DNA of 57,867 bases from Tannerellaceae bacterium (GCA_031259845.1 JAIRKZ010000004.1:1-57867), one strand, 5' to 3'. Shown: positions 46,715-56,254, counted from the stretch's first letter. The notes: a model not told the origin generated them from the sequence alone. Numbers and translations: made by a program.

Positions 46715-46741
46715 TAACATGTTTTTGGTTACACGTGTTAC
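46714..46741. promoter_or_regulatory. NikR-type operator candidate
   Basis: GTAACA (46714-46719) and TGTTAC (46736-46741) are perfect inverted half-sites separated by exactly 16 bases. The known E. coli NikR operator is GTATGA-N16-TCATAC, the same 6-16-6 geometry with a related half-site. It starts at the last base of the -7 box and covers the expected transcription start, so a bound repressor would block larE transcription. A NikR homologue is encoded at 53620-54021 beside the operon. Confidence 0.65.
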
Positions 46742-46767
46742 TAATCGTTATAAAAAGGCGCTATACA

Positions 46768-47592
46768 ATGGATAAGCTAACATCCATACTTCATGACAAA
46801 CTGTCTTGCCTGGAAGATTGGTTTGGGAAACGAAAAGGTTCTATCATCGCTTTTTCCGGAGGAATTGATTCCGCCTTCGTTTTGTTTTTAGCCGGAAAGA
46901 TACAGGGGAAAAGCAATGTCATCGGGGTCATATCCCATTCGGAAAGTTTAAAAACGAAGGACTTTGAGCAAGCGAAAGAGTTCTGCGGGCAATTTGATAT
47001 TTCTCTTGAAGTTATAAAAACAAGGGAGATAAATGATGAACGGTACAATCAAAATCCTAAAAACCGCTGCTTCTTCTGCAAACAACATCTTTACCGGGAA
47101 TTGCAGTTTGTTAAAGAGAAATATCCTTTGTTTGATGTGCTGAACGGCACGAATTATGACGACTTGGGCGATTACCGTCCCGGATTGCAAGCCGCAGCGA
47201 ACTACCAGGTACAATCGCCCTTAGTTGATTGTAAAGTAACGAAAGAGGATATCCGCCTGCTCGCCTGGTATTTCGGATTGCCCAATTGGAACAAGCCGGC
47301 AAGCCCATGCCTGAGTTCCCGCATTCCTTACCTTCAGGCTATCACGGCTGAAAAACTGGCGCAGATAGAACGGGCGGAAGATATTTTGAATACGTTTGGT
47401 TTCAAAGATGTACGGGTAAGGCATTACGGCGCTTCGGCACGGATAGAGGTTCCGGCGGACGAGCTTTCCCGTTTACACGCTATATCAGACAGGGTTGCCG
47501 AACAAATAAAGGCTGCCGGATTTGAACAGGTATGGATTGATCCCGAAGGCCTGGTTTCCGGCAAACTGAACAGGGGCGTTACAAATCCTTAA
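46768..47592 (+). CDS. larE: LarE, sulfur transferase for nickel-pincer cofactor
   Basis: 274 residues from ATG 46768 (MDKLTSILHDKL); an in-frame ATG at 46735 is less likely because it falls within the operator and the transcription start. PP-loop SGGIDS (30-35) activates the substrate carboxylate with ATP. LarE adds sulfur to pyridinium-3,5-biscarboxylate mononucleotide. Cys181 in PCLSSRIPY matches the sacrificial Cys of Lactiplantibacillus LarE. In addition Cys101/Cys104 (CFFC) give a three-cysteine set of the kind reported for LarE homologues that carry a [4Fe-4S] cluster. First gene of the operon. Confidence 0.92.
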   Translation: MDKLTSILHDKLSCLEDWFGKRKGSIIAFSGGIDSAFVLFLAGKIQGKSNVIGVISHSESLKTKDFEQAKEFCGQFDISLEVIKTREINDERYNQNPKNRCFFCKQHLYRELQFVKEKYPLFDVLNGTNYDDLGDYRPGLQAAANYQVQSPLVDCKVTKEDIRLLAWYFGLPNWNKPASPCLSSRIPYLQAITAEKLAQIERAEDILNTFGFKDVRVRHYGASARIEVPADELSRLHAISDRVAEQIKAAGFEQVWIDPEGLVSGKLNRGVTNP

Positions 47593-47604
47593 AAAAACTA
47601 CACC

Positions 47605-48795
47605 ATGAGAATACTGCATTACGATTGCTTTGCCGGAATCAGCGGCGATATGAATCTTGGGGCGTTGATCGACCTCGGAGTAGATGCCGGTTATCTGTCT
47701 GCCGAACTGGAAAAACTTGGGATAGACGGTTTCCGGCTTTCGGTAAAAAAAGACTGCCGGAAGAATATCTATGGAACGAAAGTAGACGTCGTTATCAAAA
47801 ATCCTAAAAAAGAAAAACACCGCCATTGGCAGCATATAGAAGAAATCATTTGTAACAGTACGTTGCAGGAACCTGTAAAGGAGCTTGCCCTGAAAATATT
47901 CAGCCGGGTAGCGGAAGCCGAAGCGAAAGTGCATAACTGTCCGAAAGAAAAAGTACATTTCCATGAAGTAGGCGCATTGGATTCGATAGTCGATATCGCA
48001 GGAGCAGCCATTTGCCTTACTTATCTGAACGTAGATAAAGTGACGTCGTCGTCTGTTCAACTGGGAAGCGGAACGGTTAAGTGTGCGCATGGCGTCATGC
48101 CTGTTCCGGCTCCTGCCACAGCGGAGATTGTAAAAAACATACCGGTGAAAGTGGGGCTTGTAGCTTACGAAGCAACAACGCCCACCGGGGCAGCCATTCT
48201 TGCCGCAACGGTAGACGAATTTACTGACGCCTGCCGTTTCCGCATCATCCGTACAGGCTGCGGGCTCGGAACCATTGACAGGGAGATTCCGAATATACTG
48301 CGGGTATTCCTTTGCGAAGGCGGCGAAAACGGTGAAGAAACGCCGGATGTGACAACCGAAGAAGTTACCTTGCTGGAATGTAATATAGACGATATGAATC
48401 CGGAACATTATGACTTTCTACTGGAACAATTACTCAATGCCGGGGCCAATGACGCCTGGATGACGCCTGTTATCATGAAAAAATCACGTCCTGCCGTACA
48501 GCTTTCCGTTCTTTGCAAACCTCCGGCCAAAGAGGTAATGAAAAAGATTCTATTCACCCACAGTACCTCTATCGGTATTCGCTGCCAAACCTTATCCAGA
48601 GATGTATTGAGGCGGGAAGAACGGTGTGTGGAAACGCCCTACGGGAACGTACGGGTAAAACAATCGTATTACAAAGGAACATTAGTTAACGCCAAGCCGG
48701 AGTCAGATGATTGCCGACGCCTGGCCGAACAACATCAGGTATCGCTATCCGAAATAGAAAAATCCGTTATACAGTATGGAAAACAAAGCGATTGA
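47605..48795 (+). CDS. larC: LarC, nickel insertion cyclometallase
   Basis: 396 residues. LarC inserts nickel into the dithio-pincer nucleotide in a CTP-dependent reaction. Family blocks: [22 protein letters not shown] at the start, [21 protein letters not shown] and [19 protein letters not shown]. In some lactobacilli larC is split and joined by programmed frameshifting; here it is one continuous frame. It overlaps larB by 20 bp. Confidence 0.95.
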   Translation: MRILHYDCFAGISGDMNLGALIDLGVDAGYLSAELEKLGIDGFRLSVKKDCRKNIYGTKVDVVIKNPKKEKHRHWQHIEEIICNSTLQEPVKELALKIFSRVAEAEAKVHNCPKEKVHFHEVGALDSIVDIAGAAICLTYLNVDKVTSSSVQLGSGTVKCAHGVMPVPAPATAEIVKNIPVKVGLVAYEATTPTGAAILAATVDEFTDACRFRIIRTGCGLGTIDREIPNILRVFLCEGGENGEETPDVTTEEVTLLECNIDDMNPEHYDFLLEQLLNAGANDAWMTPVIMKKSRPAVQLSVLCKPPAKEVMKKILFTHSTSIGIRCQTLSRDVLRREERCVETPYGNVRVKQSYYKGTLVNAKPESDDCRRLAEQHQVSLSEIEKSVIQYGKQSD

Positions 48796-49444
48796 AGATA
48801 TGGGCTTTGCCATGTTAGACATGGACAGGCTGAAACGGACTGGTATCCCGGAAGTAATCTACGGAGAAGGAAAAACGCCGGATCAGATTTGCCGGATTGC
48901 CGCCCGTTTATATGAGAAAGAGGCCGATATATTGATAACCCGTATAGATGCAGACATGGCGCAGGCCGTCATGAAAATAGCGCCCGGAGCCGAATACCAC
49001 GCACTGGCGCGCGTATTGCTATGGAGAAAAAGCCGGGAGATGAATGAAAAAGGCTACATTGCCGTGGTAGCGGCAGGAACCTCCGACTTACCGGTAGCCG
49101 AAGAGGCTGCGCTCACTGCCGCTTTCCTCGGAAATAAAGTAGAACGGGTGTACGATGTGGGAGTAGCCGGTCTGCACCGGCTTTTTAATAAACTCGATAT
49201 AATAAGGCAAGCCCGGGTAGTGATCGTTATTGCCGGAATGGAAGGGGCTTTGGCAAGCGTTGTAGGAGGATTGGTAGACAAACCGGTTATCGGCGTACCC
49301 ACAAGTGTTGGCTACGGGGCAAACCTTGGAGGCGTCTCTGCGCTGCTTTCCATGCTGAACAGTTGCGCCAGCGGCGTGAGTGTCGTAAATATAGATAACG
49401 GATTCGGGGCGGCTTGCCAGGCGTCTCTCATAAATAAACTATAA
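48776..49444 (+). CDS. larB: LarB, NaAD carboxylase/hydrolase
   Basis: 222 residues with a PurE-like core. LarB carboxylates the pyridinium ring of nicotinic acid adenine dinucleotide and hydrolyses the phosphoanhydride, the first step of the nickel-pincer route. Visible: [43 protein letters not shown] and [14 protein letters not shown]. The larE-larC-larB set is complete, but no larA-type enzyme is in the window, so the cofactor user lies elsewhere. Confidence 0.95.
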   Translation: MENKAIEDMGFAMLDMDRLKRTGIPEVIYGEGKTPDQICRIAARLYEKEADILITRIDADMAQAVMKIAPGAEYHALARVLLWRKSREMNEKGYIAVVAAGTSDLPVAEEAALTAAFLGNKVERVYDVGVAGLHRLFNKLDIIRQARVVIVIAGMEGALASVVGGLVDKPVIGVPTSVGYGANLGGVSALLSMLNSCASGVSVVNIDNGFGAACQASLINKL

Positions 49445-49448
49445 AAAC

Positions 49449-50102
49449 ATGAATGAACTGACAATTCTTTTAGCCACGGCTGCTTCCTTAGGATTTATCC
49501 ACACGTTATTAGGACCTGACCACTATCTGCCGTTTATCGTATTAAGCAAGGCGCAAGGCTGGACAATGGCTAAAACGATGTGGATCACCTTTATCTCAGG
49601 TATCGCACATGTGGCAAGTTCCGTTTTGATAGGGATAATCGGGATTGGACTGGGCGCCAGCCTGAATAAACTCGAATCTATCGAGTCCTGGCGGGGAGGC
49701 GTCGTTTCGTGGGCATTATTCCTTTTTGGGGTAGGTTATACAATCTATGGCATATATAAATATGTACGGCATTCCCATCATTCTCATCTGCCCATCGCAG
49801 AAGAAGAAGCCAGGACGTTTCGCGCTACGCCCTGGATTGTTTTCCTGATTTTCTTTTTCGGCCCTTGCGAAGTACTTATCCCCTTACTGCTTTACCCTGC
49901 TTCCCAGCACAATACGTTTTCCATATTCCTGATAGCGCTTGTATTTGCCATCGCTACGATAGGGACGATGCTGGTTATGGTTTTTCTGGGATATAAAGGT
50001 TTTTCTTTGGTAAAAATACGAAACCAGGAGCGATACGTACACTTGCTGGCGGGCCTGATTATACTTGTCAGCGCCGGAGGTATGCTGTTCTTAGGATGGT
50101 AA
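49449..50102 (+). CDS. UreH/NicO-type nickel permease (putative)
   Basis: 217 residues, six or so membrane segments. HTLLGPDHYLPF near residue 18 is the His-x5-Asp-His form of the metal motif seen in UreH/NicO-superfamily nickel-cobalt permeases, and a His-rich loop HSHHSHLPIAEEEA lies mid-protein, as in RcnA/UreH-like proteins. It starts 4 bp after larB, which supports nickel import (export cannot be excluded from sequence). Confidence 0.78.
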   Translation: MNELTILLATAASLGFIHTLLGPDHYLPFIVLSKAQGWTMAKTMWITFISGIAHVASSVLIGIIGIGLGASLNKLESIESWRGGVVSWALFLFGVGYTIYGIYKYVRHSHHSHLPIAEEEARTFRATPWIVFLIFFFGPCEVLIPLLLYPASQHNTFSIFLIALVFAIATIGTMLVMVFLGYKGFSLVKIRNQERYVHLLAGLIILVSAGGMLFLGW

Positions 50103-50132
50103 CAATAACAACTCATATAAAATAAAAAAGAA

Positions 50133-52025
50133 ATGAAAAAAGGAATGCTCTTATTTGTATCGGCTTGTTTGTATTCAACAATCAGCCTGGCTCAGGGTAT
50201 CGGCGTCGTATCACCGGATACGGTAAGAAACCAAACGGTAGACCTGAGTGAAGTAGTAGTAACCGGTACACGGATACCTGTCCCACGAGACGTTATACCT
50301 GTTCCGGTCACCGTGGTACATCGCAGTATGATAGAGCAAAGTGAAGAGACGGCTTTGCTACCGGTACTGATGCAACAGGTTCCGGGATTATTCGTTACCT
50401 CCCGTGGGATGGCCGGTTATGGCGTTTCGGGAGGAGCGGCGGGAGGTATTAATATGCGCGGCTTTTCGGGAGGCTCCGGACAAGTGCTTATCCTTATCGA
50501 CGGACATCCGCAATATGCTACTATTTACGGGCATCCGGTGGCCGACGCCTATATCGCATCGGATGCACAACGTGTGGAAGTGTCGCGCGGCGCTTCATCT
50601 ATACTTTACGGTGCAAGTGCAATGGGAGGCGCCATCAATATTATTACCCGGCAGGCTACCGGAGAGGGGAACAAACTGTCGGCAAGGTTAATGGGCGGTT
50701 CGTACGGCACACAGAGATACTCCGTAACAGACGCCTGGCGTAAGGGGAGGTTCTCAAGCGTTGTCAGCGGTAATTACGAACGGACAGACGGGCATCGTCC
50801 CAATTCCGACTTTGACTCGTGGACGGGATTCGTAAAATCAGGTTATGATTTGTCTGACAACTGGAAAGCCACAGGAAATGTAAATATAGCAAAAGCTAAA
50901 GCCCAGGTACCGGGACAGGAAAGCCGTCCTTTATTGGATGGAACTACCGACGTGCTGCGCGGTATGGCAGGGCTTTCTTTAGAAAATAATTATGAGAAAA
51001 CAAAGGGAGCGGTGAATTTCTATTATAATTGGGGAGAGCATGAAATTAACGACGGCTATTATGAAGGAGGAACTCCCCAGCCCTATCTTTTTGAATCGAC
51101 AGACTATATGGGCGGCGTAAATATATACCAGGCGGTAAACCTGTTTCAAGGCAATACCCTTACCGGCGGATTTGATGTGAAGCTATACGGTGGTAACGCC
51201 TATCGCAACCCGGTGAATGAGATATATGCCGACCATGTAAAACTAAATGAAGTGGCCGGATACATCCTTGCCCAGCAGCAACTCCGGAGGTTTATGCTGG
51301 AAGCGGGGCTCCGCCTGGAGAATCATAAGTTATACGGCGCCGAATGGGTTCCGCAAGCGGGCGTTTCATTCAAGGCCGCAGAACAAACAAGCCTGAAATT
51401 TTCAGTTTCCAAAGGGTTCCGTTCCCCGAATATGCGGGAATTGTACATGAATTTTTTTCCGGGTGGACCGAGTAATTCCGAATTACTGCCGGAACGCAGT
51501 TTCAGCTACGACTTCACCGTATCACAAGGGCTGTTAGACAATCGCCTGTCGGCAGAATTAACCCTGTATTATATCAAAGGAGATAATATGATAGCTGTTA
51601 TCCCGGTAGACGGGATTGCCAAAAACATGAACACGGGAAAGTTTGCCAATAAAGGAATCGAATTTAGCCTCAACTACCTGATATTGGATAACCTCAGCCT
51701 GAATACCAACTATAGCTACCTGGATATGGAAACGCCGATTACCGGCGCACCCGGAAATAAATTTTATGCCGGAATGGCTTACCGTCCCGGTAAATTTACC
51801 TTGAGCGCCGGAGTGCAGGCGATAGACAAGCTCTACCTCGTCGCCGGAGATAACCCCCAAACCACAGACTATACGCTGGTAAATGCACGGGCAGGCTGGC
51901 GCCCGCTGAAATGGATGGAAATTTTCGTGAAGGGAGATAACCTGTCTGGGAAAAAATACGAAACAATGGCCGGTTACCCAATGCCCGGAGCTACCTGTAT
52001 GGGAGGAATATCACTAAATCTATAA
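50133..52025 (+). CDS. TonB-dependent outer-membrane receptor, nickel-locus type
   Basis: 630 residues with a signal peptide (ISLAQ end near residue 22), TonB-box-like DLSEVVVTGTR, a plug with VLILIDGHPQYATIYGHPVADAY and VEVSRGASSILYGASAMGGAINIITR, and a 22-strand-type barrel ending GGISLNL. It lacks the SusC N-terminal domain, fitting metal, metallophore or cobalamin receptors. Being inside the larECB-nickel permease operon suggests uptake of a nickel complex across the outer membrane; that assignment is from context. Confidence 0.88.
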   Translation: MKKGMLLFVSACLYSTISLAQGIGVVSPDTVRNQTVDLSEVVVTGTRIPVPRDVIPVPVTVVHRSMIEQSEETALLPVLMQQVPGLFVTSRGMAGYGVSGGAAGGINMRGFSGGSGQVLILIDGHPQYATIYGHPVADAYIASDAQRVEVSRGASSILYGASAMGGAINIITRQATGEGNKLSARLMGGSYGTQRYSVTDAWRKGRFSSVVSGNYERTDGHRPNSDFDSWTGFVKSGYDLSDNWKATGNVNIAKAKAQVPGQESRPLLDGTTDVLRGMAGLSLENNYEKTKGAVNFYYNWGEHEINDGYYEGGTPQPYLFESTDYMGGVNIYQAVNLFQGNTLTGGFDVKLYGGNAYRNPVNEIYADHVKLNEVAGYILAQQQLRRFMLEAGLRLENHKLYGAEWVPQAGVSFKAAEQTSLKFSVSKGFRSPNMRELYMNFFPGGPSNSELLPERSFSYDFTVSQGLLDNRLSAELTLYYIKGDNMIAVIPVDGIAKNMNTGKFANKGIEFSLNYLILDNLSLNTNYSYLDMETPITGAPGNKFYAGMAYRPGKFTLSAGVQAIDKLYLVAGDNPQTTDYTLVNARAGWRPLKWMEIFVKGDNLSGKKYETMAGYPMPGATCMGGISLNL

Positions 52026-52034
52026 AAATACTTC

Positions 52035-52643
52035 ATGATACGATATTTCATACCTTTTATCGTTTTAACAATGGCTCTGGCGTCTTGTAAAGATACGAAA
52101 AGCGAACAGATTCGTGTGGCGGTAAAAAACCAGTTAAGCCTGTACCCGAAGTCTACTTTGCAGGATATCTATAAGAATTTTTTTCAGGATTATTTCGGCC
52201 CGGGACATATTGTGAGCGATACCACGTCTGCCGGCGCTTATTTAGACAGGGAATTTGCTTCATTCGAACAAGCGGACGGCCCGTATTATGAACCAACCGG
52301 TTATAACGGAAACTTTTTCAGGGTTAATTTGTCCGTTATAAAAGAAGGGCTTATTTCACGCGACGCCTTTTTCGATGCTTTTTTACGAAGTGTAAGTAAT
52401 ATACAAATCATCACACTTGAGGAGTGGGAAGGAGAATGGCAAGAAATAGATGCGGTGATCCACACAATGAATCTACCGCTTGCCGATTACGAACAGGAAC
52501 GGGCAAAGATATTTTCGCTACTCGAACAAGACAAGTATGTGATGCATCACAGCGAACCCTTTTCCGAAGCGTATGATCCTCACTACCGGATTATCCGGCG
52601 GGAGATATTCCTGAAGGAGATTCGCCCGCAACTTCCCCAATAG
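52035..52643 (+). CDS. Conserved lipoprotein of unknown function
   Basis: 202 residues. Lipobox ALASC puts lipidated Cys at 18, followed by Lys-Asp. The conserved-looking core is YPKSTLQDIYKNFFQDYFGPGHI, with a late MHHSEPFSEAYDPHYRI. Several His and acidic residues (GPGHI, MHHSE, DPHYR) could bind metal, but no named family comes to mind. It lies 9 bp after the receptor gene and is probably part of the same uptake or sensing unit. Confidence 0.7.
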   Translation: MIRYFIPFIVLTMALASCKDTKSEQIRVAVKNQLSLYPKSTLQDIYKNFFQDYFGPGHIVSDTTSAGAYLDREFASFEQADGPYYEPTGYNGNFFRVNLSVIKEGLISRDAFFDAFLRSVSNIQIITLEEWEGEWQEIDAVIHTMNLPLADYEQERAKIFSLLEQDKYVMHHSEPFSEAYDPHYRIIRREIFLKEIRPQLPQ

Positions 52644-52662
52644 TCATACTTATTTTACAGCT

Positions 52663-53079
52663 ATGGACAAACTGATCGGATTATTGCACGAGGGAGGCTA
52701 TTCCTGCGTAGTATCCAAAGGAGGTGAATGCCGCACTTTTACAAAGCCCGGCATAATGGATTTGTATGAATTGATTGAAAACGACCCGGAGTTCCTGCAT
52801 GGCGCATCGGTAGCAGATAAAGTAGTGGGTAAGGCCGCCGCAACGCTTATGATACGCGGCGGCGTAGCCCGTATGTATGCCGATGTGATCAGCGAACCTG
52901 CCATTGCCTTGCTGAGGAACTCGACCGTTGAATCCGGCTTCGGACAATCCGTACCTTTTATTGAGAACAGGGACAAATCGGGTATTTGTCCGTTGGAAAA
53001 TGCCTGTATGCATACCGGCTCTTTAGAGGAGCTTTTCATATTGATCAAGGGATTTGTAAGCAAGATATGTCATAGATAA
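52663..53079 (+). CDS. DUF1893 protein
   Basis: 138 residues. Matches DUF1893: MDKLIGLLHEGGYSCVVSKGG, then GASVADKVVGKAAATLMIRGGV and a Cys-containing C-terminal GICPLENACMHT. The family has a cytidine-deaminase-like fold and no established function. Its place between a lipoprotein and an ECF S-like protein in the nickel-cofactor operon is noteworthy and could tie it to the cofactor pathway, but nothing in the sequence proves it. Confidence 0.8.
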   Translation: MDKLIGLLHEGGYSCVVSKGGECRTFTKPGIMDLYELIENDPEFLHGASVADKVVGKAAATLMIRGGVARMYADVISEPAIALLRNSTVESGFGQSVPFIENRDKSGICPLENACMHTGSLEELFILIKGFVSKICHR

Positions 53080-53102
53080 AAAACCATTTAATATATAAAA
53101 GA

Positions 53103-53615
53103 ATGCAAACAACATCGTTACAGTTCTATTCATTGAACTACTCACAAGAGAAAACGTACCTGTTGGCCGTAGCTTTTGTGGCAGGGAATATCATCCTGCC
53201 GCAGCTCTGCCATTTTGTTCCGCAAGGCGGTTTGATGCTGCTTCCCATCTATTTCTTTACGCTTATCGGCGCGTATAAATATGGTTGGAAATTGGGTATT
53301 CTTACGGCCGTCTTGTCTCCTGTTGCCAATTACCTGCTCTTTGGCATGCCTGCATTACCGGCGCTTCCGGCTATTCTTGCAAAGTCTGTTTTGTTGGCGC
53401 TTTCGGCAGGATTGGCCGTGATATATTTTAAACGGATCACTATTCCTATCCTGGCGTTGGTTATTCTGGCTTACCAAACAGTCGGCACCTTGCTGGAATG
53501 GGCCATGCTTGGCGATTTCTTTAAAGCTATACAGGATTTCAGTACCGGCATCCCCGGAATGCTTATACAAATAGTGGGTGGGTATCTTGTTATCAACTAT
53601 TTAATTCGTAAATAA
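53103..53615 (+). CDS. ECF transporter S component-like membrane protein
   Basis: 170 residues with about six membrane segments. The arrangement (FVAGNIILPQLCHFVPQGGLMLLPIYFFTLIGAYKYGWKLGILTAVLSPVANYLLFGMPALP) resembles the substrate-binding S components of energy-coupling-factor importers. The vitamin or metal ligand is unknown. No ECF T or A1/A2 subunits are in the window, so it would share a module encoded elsewhere. Last gene of the operon; it ends 4 bp from the convergent nikR-like stop. Confidence 0.75.
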   Translation: MQTTSLQFYSLNYSQEKTYLLAVAFVAGNIILPQLCHFVPQGGLMLLPIYFFTLIGAYKYGWKLGILTAVLSPVANYLLFGMPALPALPAILAKSVLLALSAGLAVIYFKRITIPILALVILAYQTVGTLLEWAMLGDFFKAIQDFSTGIPGMLIQIVGGYLVINYLIRK

Positions 53616-53619
53616 CCGT

Positions 53620-54021
53620 TCAGTCGGCCCTGCTCATCACTAATTTTCCATGCTTAATGCCTTTTATCGTTGTGAGTTGGTCGGATAATTCGGTGAGGCG
53701 ATACGCCTCTCCCATTACCGTTACGATGTGCATGCAAACGTTATCGTTAATATAATGTTGGGATGATGAAAGGATTACATCCGTATAGCTTAGCTGGATA
53801 GAAGTTATTCTGGATGTAATCTCTTTTTTATTGCGGTGGTACATGATGATGATTGTGCCGCCTACAATATGGTTGCATTGCCATTTTTGTTCGGTAACAT
53901 ATTTCTTAATCAAGAACCCGATTGCTTGTGAACGGTTGGCAAAACCATTCTCGTTTGTATACGTATCAAGTTCTTCAAGCAGTTTATCCTCAAGGGATAC
54001 TCCGAATCGTTTTAAAGCCAT
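53620..54021 (-). CDS. nikR: NikR-family regulator with degenerate nickel site
   Basis: 133 residues from ATG 54021 (MALKRFGVSLEDKLL), preferred over the upstream ATG at 54051 because a TAATTTTG -7 box lies at 54056-54049. An N-terminal ribbon-helix-helix (1-45) is followed by the ACT-like metal domain (about 55-133, ending IKGIKHGKL). Aligned by eye with E. coli NikR (ligands His76, His87, His89, Cys95), only Cys is kept: the others read Leu, Gln and Tyr, with a His at the position of residue 88. It may use altered ligands or another signal. It converges on the lar operon. Confidence 0.85.
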   Translation of the reverse strand: MALKRFGVSLEDKLLEELDTYTNENGFANRSQAIGFLIKKYVTEQKWQCNHIVGGTIIIMYHRNKKEITSRITSIQLSYTDVILSSSQHYINDNVCMHIVTVMGEAYRLTELSDQLTTIKGIKHGKLVMSRAD

Positions 54022-54048
54022 AACTAATAAATAAGAATAGTACGAACA

Positions 54049-54056
54049 CAAAATTA
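54049..54056 (-). promoter_or_regulatory. -7 box of the nikR-like gene
   Basis: TAATTTTG on the minus strand, 28 bases before ATG 54021, overlapping the fcl-nikR junction. fcl lies 36 bp upstream on the same strand, so read-through from fcl is possible too. Confidence 0.4.
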
Positions 54057-54057
54057 A

Positions 54058-55128
54058 TTAAGAGATATACCAATCGTATAACTTGCATACCCCTTCTTCT
54101 ATATCAATCCGGTGACGCCAACCTAAAGAATGTAGTTTAGACGGGTCTGTGAGTTTACGCATGGCGCCATCCGGCTTTTCCGTATTAAAGATAATGCCGC
54201 CGTCATAACCAACCGTTTTCACTATTAATCCGGCTAACTCTTTGATGGAAATTTCTTTTCCCGTGCCTATATTGATGTGGCAGTTACGAATTTCTTTCTT
54301 ATCCTTGGCCAAATCCTTAAAATCAACATGCTCCATTATATATACGCAGGCATCGGCCATCTCTTCGCTCCAAAGAAATTCGCGTAACGGCTTCCCTGTA
54401 CCCCATAATTCAACGGCATTGGCTGTAATACCGTATTTGTGCAGAAGCTGTACGATGGCCTCTTCCCTGATGGTTTCTCCATCTTTCCCCTCCACCGGGC
54501 GTTTGTTCAGGTCATTGCGAATGGCGTCCCAATCCTGCCTTTTCAGTGCATTGGCCAGGTGGATTTTACGGATCATGGCTGGCAATACGTGGCTTCGTTC
54601 CAAATCGAAATTATCATTCGGCCCATACAGGTTCGTTGGCATTACGGCGATATAGTTCGTTCCATACTGTAAGTTGAAATTTTCACACATCTTCAGTCCG
54701 ACAATCTTTGCAATGGCATAAGGTTCATTGGTATATTCCAAAGGGGCGGTAAGCAGTTCATTTTCACTCATCGGCTGCTTCGATTCTTTGGGGTAAATAC
54801 AGGTGCTTCCCAGGAACAATAGCTTTTTTACCTGATGGCGGAAAGATTCGCCGATTATATTTTGTTGTATCTGCAGATTATTATAAATAAAATCGGCCCG
54901 GTAGGTGGTATTTGCCATGATACCTCCCACCTGTGCTGCTGCTATCAACACATATTCCGGTTGCTCTTTATCAAAGAAATCCTTTACAGCCATACTATCC
55001 CGCAAATCCAACTCATGGGAGCTTCTTCCCGTCAAGCGGGAATATCCTTTCTGTTTGAGGTTGTTCCAGATGGCGGAACCTACTAAGCCTAAATGACCGG
55101 CTACATATATTTTAGCATTTTTATTCAT
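54058..55128 (-). CDS. fcl: GDP-L-fucose synthase
   Basis: 356 residues, extended SDR fold. GHLGLVG (12-18) binds NADP; the active site Ser-Tyr-Lys is represented by GSTCIYP and YAIAK. It epimerises and reduces GDP-4-keto-6-deoxymannose to GDP-L-fucose. [12 protein letters not shown] and the KPLREFLW element are typical. It overlaps the gmd gene by 8 bp, forming a two-gene pathway whose product feeds fucosylated capsule, O-glycan or protein O-glycosylation. Confidence 0.95.
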   Translation of the reverse strand: MNKNAKIYVAGHLGLVGSAIWNNLKQKGYSRLTGRSSHELDLRDSMAVKDFFDKEQPEYVLIAAAQVGGIMANTTYRADFIYNNLQIQQNIIGESFRHQVKKLLFLGSTCIYPKESKQPMSENELLTAPLEYTNEPYAIAKIVGLKMCENFNLQYGTNYIAVMPTNLYGPNDNFDLERSHVLPAMIRKIHLANALKRQDWDAIRNDLNKRPVEGKDGETIREEAIVQLLHKYGITANAVELWGTGKPLREFLWSEEMADACVYIMEHVDFKDLAKDKKEIRNCHINIGTGKEISIKELAGLIVKTVGYDGGIIFNTEKPDGAMRKLTDPSKLHSLGWRHRIDIEEGVCKLYDWYIS

Positions 55129-56212
55129 TCGTATCTTCCGGCATTTGGCGCAGATGAAGTTTCTTTACAAATTTCATATCATGGTGAGCCATTATTTTCA
55201 CTAATTCGGGAAAACCTGTTTGGGTTGGGTTCCATCCTAATAATCTCTTTGCTTTGAACGGGTTTCCCAGCAACTGTTCAACTTCCGCCGGACGGAAATA
55301 TTTCGGATCTACTTCCACTAATACCTTTCCGGTAGCCACATCAATCCCTTTTTCATCAATCCCTTTGCCTTCCCATCGAAGTTCGATGCCCACTTCTTTA
55401 AAAGCGAGCGTACAAAATTCGCGTACCGTATGATATTCGCCGGTAGCAATCACAAAGTCTTCCGGGGCATGATATTGAAGCATCAGCCACATACACTTCA
55501 CATAATCTTTAGCATATCCCCAGTCGCGTAGCGAATCCAGGTTGCCTAAATAAAGTTTATCCTGGAATCCCTGTACGATACGGGCAGCCGCCAGCGTAAT
55601 CTTCCGGGTAACAAACGTCTCTCCTCTCCTTTCGCTTTCATGATTGAACAAAATACCATTCACGGCGAACATTCCATAGCTTTCCCGGTAATTTTTTGTT
55701 ATCCAGAAGCCATATTGTTTCGCTACGCCGTATGGGGAGCGGGGGTAGAAAGGCGTTGTTTCGCTTTGTGGCGTTTCCAGTACCTTCCCATACAATTCGG
55801 AGGTAGAGGCCTGATATATCTTCGTTTTTTGCTCCAACTTCAATATGCGGATGGCTTCCAGTATACGCAATGTACCCACGGCATCTGCTTCGGCCGTATA
55901 TTCCGGTACATCAAACGAAACCTTTACATGGCTCTGGGCCGCCAGGTTATAAATCTCGTCCGGTTGTACCGCCTGGATAATCCGGATGAGCGAGCTGCTG
56001 TCCGTCATATCCCCATAATGCAGGTTTACCAACCGCTGCTGTTTCATATCCCGCACCCATTCATCCAGATACAAGTGTTCAATCCGCCCTGTATTAAAAG
56101 AAGACGACCGCCGGATAATCCCATGCACCTCGTATCCTTTCTCTATTAAAAACTCTGCCAGGAATGACCCATCCTGTCCGGTTATACCGGAAATTAATGC
56201 TATTTTTTTCAT
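55121..56212 (-). CDS. gmd: GDP-mannose 4,6-dehydratase
   Basis: About 363 residues from the ATG at 56212 ([16 protein letters not shown]). The frame is open to 56257, but a TACATTTG -7 box at 56262-56255 would place transcription start downstream of that codon, so 56212 or 56218 is the real start. SDR features: GITGQDGS nucleotide loop, [32 protein letters not shown] (Tyr/Lys) and [18 protein letters not shown]. It makes GDP-4-keto-6-deoxymannose for Fcl. Confidence 0.94.
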   Translation of the reverse strand: MKKIALISGITGQDGSFLAEFLIEKGYEVHGIIRRSSSFNTGRIEHLYLDEWVRDMKQQRLVNLHYGDMTDSSSLIRIIQAVQPDEIYNLAAQSHVKVSFDVPEYTAEADAVGTLRILEAIRILKLEQKTKIYQASTSELYGKVLETPQSETTPFYPRSPYGVAKQYGFWITKNYRESYGMFAVNGILFNHESERRGETFVTRKITLAAARIVQGFQDKLYLGNLDSLRDWGYAKDYVKCMWLMLQYHAPEDFVIATGEYHTVREFCTLAFKEVGIELRWEGKGIDEKGIDVATGKVLVEVDPKYFRPAEVEQLLGNPFKAKRLLGWNPTQTGFPELVKIMAHHDMKFVKKLHLRQMPEDTNE

Positions 56213-56254
56213 ATTCATACTCTTTTTGCTTAAAAAGAACTCACGTTTGAGATG

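Noticed and set aside
47485-48408. 307-codon minus-strand ORF opposite larE/larC
   Set aside because: Antisense to two well-identified genes, Phe/Arg/Tyr-rich low-sense translation typical of a shadow frame.
47605-48795. Programmed frameshift in larC
   Set aside because: Known for some lactobacilli, but here larC is a single continuous frame.
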